Shown piece after piece: positions 9,088-17,190 of a stretch of 28,266 bases of DNA. Origin of the DNA: Didymodactylos carnosus (lineage: Eukaryota; Rotifera; Eurotatoria; Philodinida; Philodinidae); assembly GCA_905250885.1 (NCBI GenBank), contig CAJNOQ010001817.1, positions 1 through 28,266 of the forward strand, in the 5' to 3' direction. The first letter of the stretch is position 1. The number at the start of each line of letters is the position of its first letter. The position numbers and the translations under genes were made by a program. A model generated the notes under the pieces. The model was not told the DNA's origin. It worked only from the letters and a program-made list of their open reading frames with translations, and made no database searches.

Positions 9088-9282
9088 TTATGATTGTTGT
9101 TTCACGAAATCAACAATTTGATCAGTCAGAATACAGTTGTTTATAAAGTGCAGTTTGTGGTATCGATAGCAAAAGCCCAACGTTAAATTCACCATTTTTA
9201 TATCGGTGATAGATCTGATCAAATAATTGGAATTCAATCGTCCGATAGTGCTAATCATTTGGGATACTAATGTTTGCAACAT
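9088..9282 (-). other. Short unassigned frame upstream of 8644-9087
   Basis: A 64-codon minus-strand frame directly upstream and in line with the preceding unassigned frame. It has no recognisable motif. If the two were once one protein, a frameshift or stop separates them. Confidence 0.2.
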
Positions 9283-9948
9283 TTTATTTAAATATGTACC
9301 TTGTAGTTGTTTTTTTTACTTCTGCCAAATCTGTCCGAATAGTCTTGACTTCGTGTGCGAGATTGAGATCAAACGTAAATTTGACCTCAATCAATTTCTT
9401 CTACTAATTTGAGGTTATTGGATTCATCATTATAAACTCAAGACTATTATGACTATTTTCTTTAATCATTTTTATAAATTTTCGAAGTTATAAAAACCCC
9501 TAAAATTTATATATAGTATAAATTTGGTAAGTGTTTATTAGTTAATAAGAATCACCAGTTTAAAATAAATTCAAAGATCGTAACTTTAGAATATAAGGTA
9601 AAAGGGTAGTTATCCTCTCCCACATCAGAGGGAGAGAGGGGGTCTTAATAAATCGCAACGGCTCCAGGAATTAGTAAGTCGGTTGGTTGTCATACCACTC
9701 TTTGCAAGTACTTTGGACCAGAACGGACGCTTTGAATTTCAAGGATTTATTTTTGTCTTTCAAACTCTAAATAATCTAAAACAATGAATTAACCCTACCT
9801 TATTTCCTCTTCATAAATATTTGAAGGGAGATTTAAGGATAATTCGAGGATCTTCCTCTATTTAAGTAGGGTTGGAGCTTACTTATTTGACCAGTATTTT
9901 CTGACGCAATCTGGTTGGAACGAGCTTGATCAGCTACCCATGAAAAAA
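9283..9948. other. Spacer, no gene seen
   Basis: AT-rich sequence with a short G/A-rich stretch near 9625-9645 (GAGGGAGAGAGGGGG). No convincing reading frame, RNA or inverted repeat was identified. Confidence 0.35.
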
Positions 9949-10370
9949 CGTTCGTATAAAAGAATGTTCGAGAACGCGTTCCCGACAAAATGGAACGGGT
10001 TTTATCGACTAAGAACGCGTTCTCAGCAAAACAGCACACCTCGGAACTCGTTCAAACGCATTCCTAGTAAAGACGAACTCGTTTCTTCTGAAGACAAACG
10101 TGTTGTCATTGAATGTGTTCCTAATCGATAAGAACCCGTTCTTGCGGAATGTGTTCGAATGCGTTGAATAGCAATCGCGGTTTGTGAATGTGAGAACGGG
10201 TTCCTAAAAGAACGCGTGTGAACAATTCAAAAGTGATGCATTCTTACAGTCTCAGAACGCGTTGATGCGTTTAGCAAGAACGCATTTCTGATTTAGAAGA
10301 GTCTGTTCTTCAAGAGCGCGTTCGGATGCATTTAGTAGGAACGCGTTTTTAATGGTTTCAAGTCGAAAGA
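9949..10370. repeat. Cluster of palindromic decamers related to GAACGCGTTC
   Basis: More than a dozen variants lie within about 420 bp, spaced roughly 15-50 bp. Exact GAACGCGTTC occurs near 9972 and 10013. Variants include GAACTCGTTC, GAACCCGTTC, GAACGGGTTC, GAGCGCGTTC, GAACGCGTTG and GAACGCGTTT. Because the unit is self-complementary, it marks both strands. It is not a regular tandem array. Similar units recur at 12053-12290. The function is unknown. Protein-binding subterminal repeats of a transposon are one possibility. Confidence 0.75.
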
Positions 10371-10387
10371 ACAGAGCATCGTTGATT

Positions 10388-11098
10388 AGATCTCAAGATG
10401 GCATATGAATTGACTGATTTTAAACTCAGATTACGCTTGCAATATACTTCGTCCTTTCGTTTACCGTTAATGCGTGATCGGCGGTTGGAGATACATCATA
10501 CGCGATGTAGAGTTGATAACCCCCAACTAAATGACTATCTCTTTACTAGAGGTGAATTAGAAAAGTCACCGGCGTGCGCATGTGGCTTTAATAGAGAGAC
10601 TACTAAACATTTTTTCATGGACTGTGCTATTTACGATAAGTCTCGTAATTTTATGTTTGAACAGCTGTGTATTGTTCTTAATGATAATCACATTACGTTG
10701 GAGCACATACTTTTGAAACATGAATCTATCTGAGCACTGGCTAAACAGGACCTGATAGGAGTGTATACAACCATCCTCCAATTTATTGATACTACTGGAA
10801 GATTTAATCAGTCACGATGTACTAAACTGTTATGAGCAGGACGTCACATGGATACAGCGGGTCTCAAAATTCGATTCCCAATTCTCTCTCTCTCTTCACC
10901 AACTTCAGTATAATCTCTCTTCTCTCTATACTCATTTTGTTCCAGCATATTCATCTAGAATCCGGAATACAACGGGATATCCCGAATTGCCGAATAAGTG
11001 TTTTTCTCTGGTAGTTGTACTTTTATTTTTATTTTACCATTATTTCGTGAAGAAAAGGAAAAACTGCTAAAAAAAAAGATCTCAAGATGGCATATGAA
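10388..11098 (+). mobile_element. 5'-truncated LINE insertion with 22-bp target-site duplication
   Basis: A 22-bp direct repeat, starting AGATCTCAAGATGG and ending CATATGAA, flanks the insert at 10388-10409 and 11077-11098. The insert (10410-11076) begins inside the LINE coding region and ends in a run of A just before the second repeat. These are the hallmarks of target-primed reverse transcription with 5' truncation. It holds the C-terminal end of the LINE protein and about 230 bp of 3' untranslated sequence with TCTCTC-rich stretches. Confidence 0.92.
10410..10835 (+). pseudogene. LINE ORF2 C-terminus with zinc-binding (CCHC) domain, one nonsense codon
   Basis: The frame reads a typical non-LTR retrotransposon tail: RLEIHHTRCRVDNPQ, LFTRGE, then CACGFNRETTKHFFMDCAIY, which fits the C-x-C-G...T-x-H-x4-C zinc-binding pattern after the reverse transcriptase. 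A TGA at 10731-10733 interrupts it, but the same frame continues with ALAKQDLIGVYTTILQFID and TTGRF, a usual C-terminal block, until TGA at 10833-10835. The ATG at 10398 that seems to start this frame lies in the duplicated host target site and is not the LINE start. The fragment is non-functional. Confidence 0.85.
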
Positions 11099-11162
11099 CA
11101 TCGTGGCTGACGTGTTTCTGAAGGCTATGCAAGAACTAAAACATGGGAATTTTTGGTCAGTC

Positions 11163-11456
11163 CAGGAATTGTCAACAGAGCCATGATAATTCCTTGAGGA
11201 AGGAATAAATTGACCGTCAATTCTCCCAGTTCCCCTGAGTTCCACTACGTCCAAAAATCAGAAACATGTATTCTTCATAACATTTTTTCACACGCACACA
11301 TTCCGAATTCCCTATTTCTCGATACAAGGAGGGTGCAGGAGTGATAAATATTGTGACAATGCATTATCCTGGTCTTTAGGATATCGTGGAACTCACGGGG
11401 ACTGTGAGGGAATTGAAGGTCAGTTCCTCGGGGAATTGTGGCTCTGTCCTCAACTC
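11163..11456. repeat. Imperfect ~80-bp inverted repeats around a 130-bp spacer
   Basis: The left arm (about 11163-11251) and the reverse complement of the right arm (about 11381-11456) share CAGAGCCA, AATTCC, TGACC, CAATTC and GAGTTCCAC in order. It is probably an old MITE or fold-back element. No target duplication was identified. Reading frames across it (11386-11646) are not convincing. Confidence 0.6.
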
Positions 11457-11950
11457 AATGCACAGAGCTTGTGCTCTGTTTGTTCGTCTGGTTGCAAGGA
11501 TCGTGTGTTGTTTTTTCGTGTGTCTCTCTCTTCTTGTAGTCCACACTCTTCGCTCTTCTCTTTTGCCATATACTTACATTTCTCTGATTCTTCACTCATT
11601 CCCATCCATAGCTACCATATCGTGTAGCTCTGACGAGACCATCTAGCGTCTCACCTTCCTTCCTCGACGGTCAGCAACAACAATAAAGCCCACATGGACC
11701 TTTATAATACATAACGATAAAAATAACTGATAAACAAGCTTGTAAAAAGAATACGTAAAACTGTGGTCTCGAACTCAGTTTTAATAAAAGTCACTTATAG
11801 TTCTCAAAACAATGTTGAATCTTCCAACATCATACTAAAAACTATTTTAGTCATCTCAAATTTTATTAGAATGAGATTACCGTTAAGACATAGAACGAAT
11901 GTCTAGATCACTCTCTCGTTAAATATAAACAAGAAATTCAACTTATAAGT
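11457..11950. other. Spacer, no gene seen
   Basis: T/C-rich stretch to about 11640, then AT-rich sequence. No motif-bearing frame. Confidence 0.35.
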
Positions 11951-11952
11951 AA

Positions 11953-12020
11953 CAAGCGCGATGTGGCCTGATAATAACTCGTTGGACTTCTGATCATAAG
12001 GTCTTCAGGTAGAATCTACG
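11953..12020 (+). pseudogene. Degenerate tRNA-like segment (possible tRNA-Arg UCU relic)
   Basis: TGGCCTGATAATAA resembles a tRNA A box and D arm. GGACTTCTGATC resembles an anticodon arm with UCU in the loop. AGGTAGAATCTA sits where a T arm and B box would be. The anticodon stem is only partly paired and the B box lacks the TTCGA core, so it cannot be a working tRNA. A tRNA pseudogene or a tRNA-derived SINE head is possible, but chance resemblance is not excluded. Confidence 0.3.
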
Positions 12021-12052
12021 ATAATTCAAAGAAAAACGCTCCCGAATGCCTT

Positions 12053-12290
12053 CCTTGAGACTGAGACTGCGTTCCACTACTAAAAGAACGCATTACTTGA
12101 GAACGGCGACTGAGCTAGGAGAGGAACGCGTTTAGAGACGGGAAGGACTGACAGAGAGTTGAGAAGAGCGCTTTCTTTAAACGCGTTTTTATTAACTAAG
12201 AACGACTTTTTTCTCAACGTATTCCTGGCAGAGACGAACACGTTTTGTTTTGCAAGAGGAAAACGAGATCTAAAAGAACGCTAAAAGCGT
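12053..12290. repeat. Second cluster of GAACGCGTTC-like units
   Basis: Variants include GACTGCGTTC, GAACGCATTA, GAACGCGTTT, AAACGCGTTT and GAACACGTTT, again at irregular spacing. It matches the cluster at 9949-10370. The two lie on either side of the LINE insertion and may be two parts of one older element. Confidence 0.6.
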
Positions 12291-12560
12291 CTTAACATTA
12301 CATCGAACGATATAGTTCTCGTACCCAACCAGTTATATCCATTACCTAACGAAGTATTTAAACGCAACAGTGCCCAATCACCTTCTGGTTTTGGGTAATG
12401 AGTCCCGTACCAGACATGTATAACATAAAAAGGCCTCTTAGCTGTATAATTGACCATATTGCGATAAAAGAATATTTTATCATGTTTGAGTTGCTCCGTA
12501 GTAGAATTTAAAACATGATTTTTAAGCTTTCTCGATAAACGTCGGTCAAATGGTGCACCG
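12281..12560 (-). other. Open frame fused downstream of the integrase relic, not integrase-like
   Basis: The frame that carries the integrase SDNG motif continues open for about 90 codons to a TAG at 12281. After APFDRR it no longer resembles an integrase (it contains WYGTHYPKPEGDW and LGNGYNWLG). It looks like real coding sequence of another origin joined near 12555, but I do not recognise it. It may be captured or recombined gene material. Confidence 0.35.
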
Positions 12561-12905
12561 TTATCGGAAACGATTTTAATGGGAATGTCATGACGGCAAA
12601 TGCAGTAGTTGAGCGATATTTCTCGATTTAATCGTGCCTACAGGGAAAAATTCGGCCGATTTCGTGAAATAATCGACTTCAACTAAGATGTGGGCATTCC
12701 GGCGCGGAGTTTTAGGTAAAGGACCAGTTAAATTAACTCCGATAGTGCGCCAAGGTGACTGTACTACATGAGATAGCATAAACATGCTTTCTTTTCGTTT
12801 GCGGCCTTAAAACGTTGGCACAGGTCGCACGATCTTACATAATGAGCAATGTCACGCCTCATTTCGCGCCAATGTACCAGAAAGTCTTAAAAGTTGACCG
12901 GTGCT
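12541..12905 (-). pseudogene. Ty3/gypsy integrase relic with frameshifts and a mutated catalytic residue
   Basis: Minus-strand reading gives an H2C2 zinc-binding module (HWREMRRDIAHYVRSCDLCQ, near 12870-12811). The start of the catalytic core follows in another frame (PWRTIGVNLTGPLPKTPRRN, VDYFTKSAEFFPV). After one more frameshift near 12590 comes the second core motif, RHDIPIKIVSDNGAPF. The first catalytic Asp of the D,D-35-E triad is Asn here (GVN for the usual GVD). The region after SDNG is not integrase-like. With at least two frameshifts and the lost Asp it cannot work. It is the same family as the plus-strand relic at 8.04-8.36 kb. Confidence 0.85.
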
Positions 12906-13265
12906 TGTCGAATAATAAGTCAATTCGATTCGAAACTTTCTTCAAAATGAAACTGTCTGTTTTGGAGCCCGATTGAAAAGAGTATAAACCAAGTCGGTCG
13001 ACATCGACAAAGCATTATGGAATTGTTGGAAAAATTTCTCCCGTTAGTTAGATATTTTAGCATTTCGCTAGCTAGAATTTCGCCATCGGAAGTTTGACAG
13101 TCCAAATTCTGACAGATTTTTGCAGTATTGTCGAATATACAGAGCAAAGCTGCCAACAATTTCGACAATTGTTGAAAATCGATATGATTTTCTTCGCATT
13201 GTCGTATTTATAATGAACTTCTACAATTGCGAAAATCCAACGGAATTTCGAAAATCAAAAAAATC
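12906..13265. other. Spacer beside the gypsy relic
   Basis: A minus-strand frame (12920-13168) lies where the RNase H-integrase linker would be, but shows no diagnostic motif. CAATTGTTGAAAAT-type short palindromes are present. Confidence 0.25.
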
Positions 13266-13512
13266 GTAACTCGGTCAACCTCCATCCAAGCTGCTTCCGT
13301 ATATCAACATATGCTCTATTTTATCTGTAATAAAGCTAAATAAACGTTTTAAAAACCAACAGAAAATCCTTTGTTTTTGAAAACGTTTCCCAGAAAAATT
13401 CGAACTAAGAGAATATTTTTTATTGGTCTTAAGTGCAGAACCAGATTAAGCGCATAAAATAGAGTATATCCTGATATTCTGAAGTAGCTTTGGTGGATTT
13501 TGACTGAGTTAT
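13266..13512. repeat. Imperfect ~60-bp inverted repeats around a 130-bp spacer
   Basis: The left arm at 13266-13325 (TAACTCGGTCAAC...CTCTATTTTAT) matches the reverse complement of 13456-13512 (TAACTCAGTCAAA...CTCTATTTTAT) with shared blocks AAGCT and ATATCA. It is a fold-back or MITE-like structure. Confidence 0.7.
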
Positions 13513-13531
13513 GAATGTTTTAATTTTTGAT

Positions 13532-13600
13532 GAAAATAGCCAAAATTGGGTTATTCACCTAGCATAGATTTTCACTCAGTTCTTGCGCTTTTCTCTTGAA
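13532..13600 (+). repeat. Dispersed repeat, copy A
   Basis: AAAATAGCCAAAATTGGGTT, then ATTCACCTAGCATAG and TTTTCAC, is nearly the same as 22745-22815 in the same orientation. It adjoins the inverted repeats at 13266-13512 and may belong to the same element. Confidence 0.65.
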
Positions 13601-14071
13601 ACTAACATCACTACGAGATTCCACCTGGTCGATAACCTATGTTTTCGTGCATTTCTTCGTGAACACCAAAGAATAGAGAAGTCCTAGGAGCTTTCTTCAT
13701 TCGTGTGTTCTCTCTTCATCGACGACGGGCGTATGTACAAATATACATAACTACTACCGAATTAGGTACCTTTATCAGCCATTAATAATCATTGACAATA
13801 ATTTGAACAGTTTAAATACTCCAACTGCAGGAAAAGAAGCAGAAAATAAAAGAATAAAAACATTTTCAGTATCCTCCACTGGAACGACAACTGGAATTAA
13901 AGATTTTCAAAATGCTGTCCAAGGAACGGTATGATCAGAATTATAATAAAAAATACGATAACAGCAGCGTTTTTTAGCTTCATTAAAGTATTTTATTTAG
14001 TTTTAAATTATTTTCGACGTTTCAAACTATACAAAGTTCATTTTCGAGTATAATAATATATTAAACATAGT
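13601..14071 (+). other. Spacer with an unassigned open frame
   Basis: A plus-strand frame is open from about 13725 to a TGA at 13932-13934 and reads like protein in its last 45 codons (for example TPTAGKEAENKRIK, TTTGIKDFQNAVQG). GG|GTATG-like donor context (ACG|GTATGA at 13929) means it could be an exon. No family was recognised. Confidence 0.25.
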
Positions 14072-14080
14072 ATTGACAAG

Positions 14081-14364
14081 GATTACCAGACATTTGGACG
14101 CCGACATTTGGGCGCATGTACGACAAAAGCATTCAATAAGAGTGCATTTGTTAAAGTATGACGGATAACGATAAAATTTTCTTTAAACAAACCTGGTAGG
14201 GTGTAAGAGCGTTTTCTATATTACACATATCCAGCTATAATCACTGTTCTTTAATCTTCATCGATAATCACACTCAGCCTCACCCGCCATCTTGAACTTC
14301 AACTATCGTTGCGCCCAATTATCGTTCGCACCAAAATGTCGTTGCACCCAAATGTCGGTATACC
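14081..14364. mobile_element. 284-bp element with 9-bp target duplication (Mutator-like MITE candidate)
   Basis: The perfect 9-bp direct repeat ATTGACAAG flanks the element at 14072-14080 and 14365-14373. The ends are inverted: GATTACCAGACATTTGG on the left and, reverse-complemented, GGTATACCGACATTTGG on the right. The right end carries three tandem subterminal units of about 17 bp (TCGTTGCGCCCAATTA, TCGTTCGCACCAAAATG, TCGTTGCACCCAAATG). The left end has related units. A 9-bp duplication is usual for Mutator-like elements, but that assignment is inference. It has no coding capacity. Confidence 0.85.
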
Positions 14365-14373
14365 ATTGACAAG

Positions 14374-14647
14374 AAACATACTATAGACTGAAACGGATTC
14401 AAAGTTTTACTAAAAGACAATAACCCATATCGACTATTGATTATACAAGAAACCGGATCGGCATGGTGATAGAGCGCAAAGATTAGGAGACTTTTCAGAG
14501 ACTGGCACGTTGTTAGGGACTATGAGTAGTTATTCTACTTTTTCCTTTCTTTGTAAATCTTCTTAATTCTTGTTTCTGTTAGTTTAGTTCGGCTGTATAG
14601 GTTTTACTTCTTATTCAATGATCACTACTTTTCCTCTCTTCATTGAG
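14374..14647. other. Spacer at the 3' side of the minus-strand LINE
   Basis: No gene seen. A clear poly(T) run that would mark the LINE 3' end was not found. Confidence 0.3.
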
Positions 14648-15638
14648 TCAAAAATGCTTTTCGATTTTCTTCTTCATTCGAATTTCACTTAGCCACATTA
14701 GAGCTGCGCCCGATAGCGATTTTCTTTTCGTATTCACGTTGTATATAGTGTGAACATAAAAATTTAGATTAAACTGAAAATTAGTATACATAATCCATGT
14801 TTCGACTAAGGCTACGTTATCGGGAAAGATAGAAAATTTCGACATAAACTTAATCCAATAACTCCAGAAACGATCGGTAAGAGTTCGCTCTCCCGTCAGC
14901 GAAAAAATAAATGATAATCCATATATGAATAGTTCGACAAGCCACTTCTTACAATACCAGTGTACAGCATCAAGAGCCTGTTGTGCGCTTTTTCGCAAAA
15001 TACGTATAGCATGGTGGTACTACGTACCCAACGGAACAGAAAAAAATACGCTAAGATCGTCTGCATAAAAATGAGTCGAATGAGCAGCTAGAACTTTGAC
15101 TAGATCAGAAATAAATATAATAAAGTCGGCGAAAGGACTGAACCTAGAGGAGTACCCCACTCCAACAAAAATGATGTGGATCGTAAATTTCCCAATGAAA
15201 TATAGGTAGACCGTCCTTTCAACCAGCGACAGACCCATAGTCAAAGAAGAGGTTGACTCAATGTCGTGCCAGTTTAACTAGCAAGGCATCATGCCAAACC
15301 CGATCAAAGGCCGACACAAAGTCAATGAAGAGCATCATTCCCGGTCTACCGGGCGAGAGAGCGATGCGTACTTGCTCGAAGAGTGATAATACTCGAGTCT
15401 GGAGACGAACCCCCGGTTGAAAGCCGGACTTAACGTCTGAGATCAGATTCTCTTTCTTAAAGAACTCTTCGAGTCGGCGGTTGAATACCCTCTCGTAGAG
15501 TTTACCGATGGCGTTCAGAATCGATATAGATCTCAACTCGTCCAAGCATTGAAACTGGCCTTTTTTCAATAAAATAAATAATCGTGCTGTTTTAAAGTAT
15601 TGAGGAAACGAATTTGTCAGAAATAAACGATTAAACAA
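14648..15638 (-). pseudogene. LINE reverse transcriptase, frameshifted
   Basis: Reverse transcriptase motifs appear in order but in shifting frames. LRSISILNAIGKLYERVF and KSGFQPGVRLQTRV are followed by the first catalytic Asp motif, MLFIDFVSAFDRVWHD (frame ending at 15258). WGTPLGSVLSPTLLYLF lies in a different frame near 15140-15165. The YADD catalytic box (HFYADDLSVFF) is at about 15056. A TAG at 15018-15020 then interrupts a frame that goes on with RKSAQQALDAVHWYCKKW, a usual post-YADD block. At least two frameshifts and one nonsense codon are present. Confidence 0.85.
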
Positions 15639-16282
15639 AGGACCGAAAAGGCAAACATATTCTTTTTTAAAATAATATTTGAGGTACCCTGTGGATCAAG
15701 TGCCCGTTTCGGATGTAAATATCCTAACTCTTTTCGAATTTCGTGGTACATAACCGTAAAGGGTTCACCCTGATCGCTCGAAAATTGCTCGAAAGCTAGT
15801 TCTAATTCTCTCTGAACTTCTTCTTTTGTCTCGCGTAAAACTTTCTCAATCGGAAATCGAAAATGATCACGGTAATGTTCTTCGAAACACTTTAAAACCT
15901 CTTGTGGTTCGGATATTAAACCTCTTCCGCAGATTAGTGCTTTCATCGGTGGGGTATGTGCAATAAAGTGTTTTGAGGTATATTTCCAGCAATAGTTTGA
16001 ATCACTCGAAGAACATAAGTTTAGAAACTTTAAGTGTTGTTGCCCACGGTGGTTTTCAATTAAAATGGAAACAAAGTGTCTTTGTTCATGATACAGATCG
16101 TAATACAAACTGTTTCTGCGCTTATAATATCGATTTCTGAGTGTGTGAAGAATTAAGATTTCTTTTCTTATTGTTAAAGGTAAAGAACGACAGTACCGCT
16201 GTACGGGAATTAGACGAGATACTCGAACTGATAAAAAAAAAAAAAAAACAGAAAAAAGCTCGAAAAATTCTTCTGGTGGCAA
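15617..16282 (-). pseudogene. LINE linker between endonuclease and reverse transcriptase
   Basis: Reads LTIRKEILILHTLRNRYYKR followed by FVSILIENHRGQQHLKFLN, RGLISEPQEVLKCFEEHYRD and ELGYLHPKRALDPQGTSNII. This is the usual pre-RT segment, ending with the loader block before motif 1. An A-run at 16231-16248 on the plus strand shows as a Phe run in the translation and is a likely frameshift site. Confidence 0.7.
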
Positions 16283-16407
16283 ACGATAAACTGAATGATT
16301 AAAATAAACAAAAAGAAAAAAGAAAGAAAAATAGAATAAACTGTCCGACGGATATCTTTGAAAAAGTCTGTAGATATCGTAAGATAATTGGTCGTCTGCA
16401 AAATCGG

Positions 16408-17190
16408 TCAGTGACCACTGGTTCCTTTTTTGACGACATTTGTGTTTGAACTAGGATCCGATGTTATCACTACGTCGATTACAGTAGGCGAATTCGAAGA
16501 TCGTTTCGACGTCCCTTCAGTCGCAGTTACGTTCAGGTTCAGTTCCTCAAGGCTTTTATCTCTCTTATCGGTGTCGGTACAACCCCTAAGTTCTGAGTAA
16601 GCGTTAAAATCTCCTAGTAACTGGCAAGGACTTGAAGAACATATTAAACGTAAACACTCAACCGACATTAGACTTGAGCGAGGTGAATAACAAGCAGCTG
16701 TTGATCGAACAACCAAGAGAATGAACACACAGCTGCTAATAAATTAAGTTCACTAAAACAAAGCGACGCTTGAACAGAACTATGAACTAAAAGTAAGACA
16801 CCGCCATGATGGTTTGTGCCGGGGGTAGAAAATCTTCTATATCCAGGAAACCATTCCTGATCTAAATTCGAAATAATATTTCTGCTTTCGGCAAGTGTAC
16901 ACACTGTTGGTGAGCTGTAATCGATCGGTTCCTGCACCTCGGGCAGACGAGAACTTAAGCCTTGGACGTAGAAAAGAAGCGAAGAGAATGGTTTTATCAG
17001 ATTTGGTTTGTTAGAAACAGAGTTTTTCCAAAACTCAGATAAATTTGAGATCGTACTTTTACAGTTCCAGTCGTTCACTAAAAATTTTAACAAATTTCGA
17101 TCGAAAATAGAAAGAGTTTCGAGATGAGGATTTACAGCATCGAGTGGGATAGACGGATCGACAAAACAAATGATTCTGCTGATGGGTTTA
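16408..17190 (-). pseudogene. LINE AP-like endonuclease, frameshifted
   Basis: The first part (17190-16668) carries VQGLSSRLPEVQE, the catalytic-Glu block CTLAESRN, FPGYRRFS and HHGGVLLLVHSSV. The second part, in another frame (16728-16408), carries QLLGDFNAYSELRG with the metal-binding Asp/Asn and SPTVIDVVITSDPSS. The final SDH-type block is altered (TSGH). The break between frames is near 16700. These are standard landmarks of apurinic-like endonucleases of LINEs. Confidence 0.8.

Larger units (their letters stand above)
14648..17190 (-). mobile_element. Degenerate non-LTR retrotransposon (LINE) with endonuclease and reverse transcriptase
   Basis: Collinear on the minus strand: AP-type endonuclease (17190-16408), linker (16282-15617), reverse transcriptase (15638 to about 14900). 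The domain order and the motif style (GDFNA, SPTVIDVVIT, YADD) place it in the broad Jockey/I/R1-like group of LINEs. Clade assignment would need a tree. Many frameshifts and stops make it inactive. Neither end could be fixed, and no target duplication was found. A minus-strand frame at 17199-17432 may be leftover 5' sequence. Confidence 0.88.

Noticed and set aside
10398..10400. ATG as start of the LINE-derived protein
   Set aside because: It lies in the duplicated host target site. The LINE sequence begins at 10410.
11386..11646. 86-codon plus-strand frame with a hydrophobic stretch
   Set aside because: It starts in an inverted-repeat arm and runs through T/C-rich DNA. The hydrophobicity is a composition effect.
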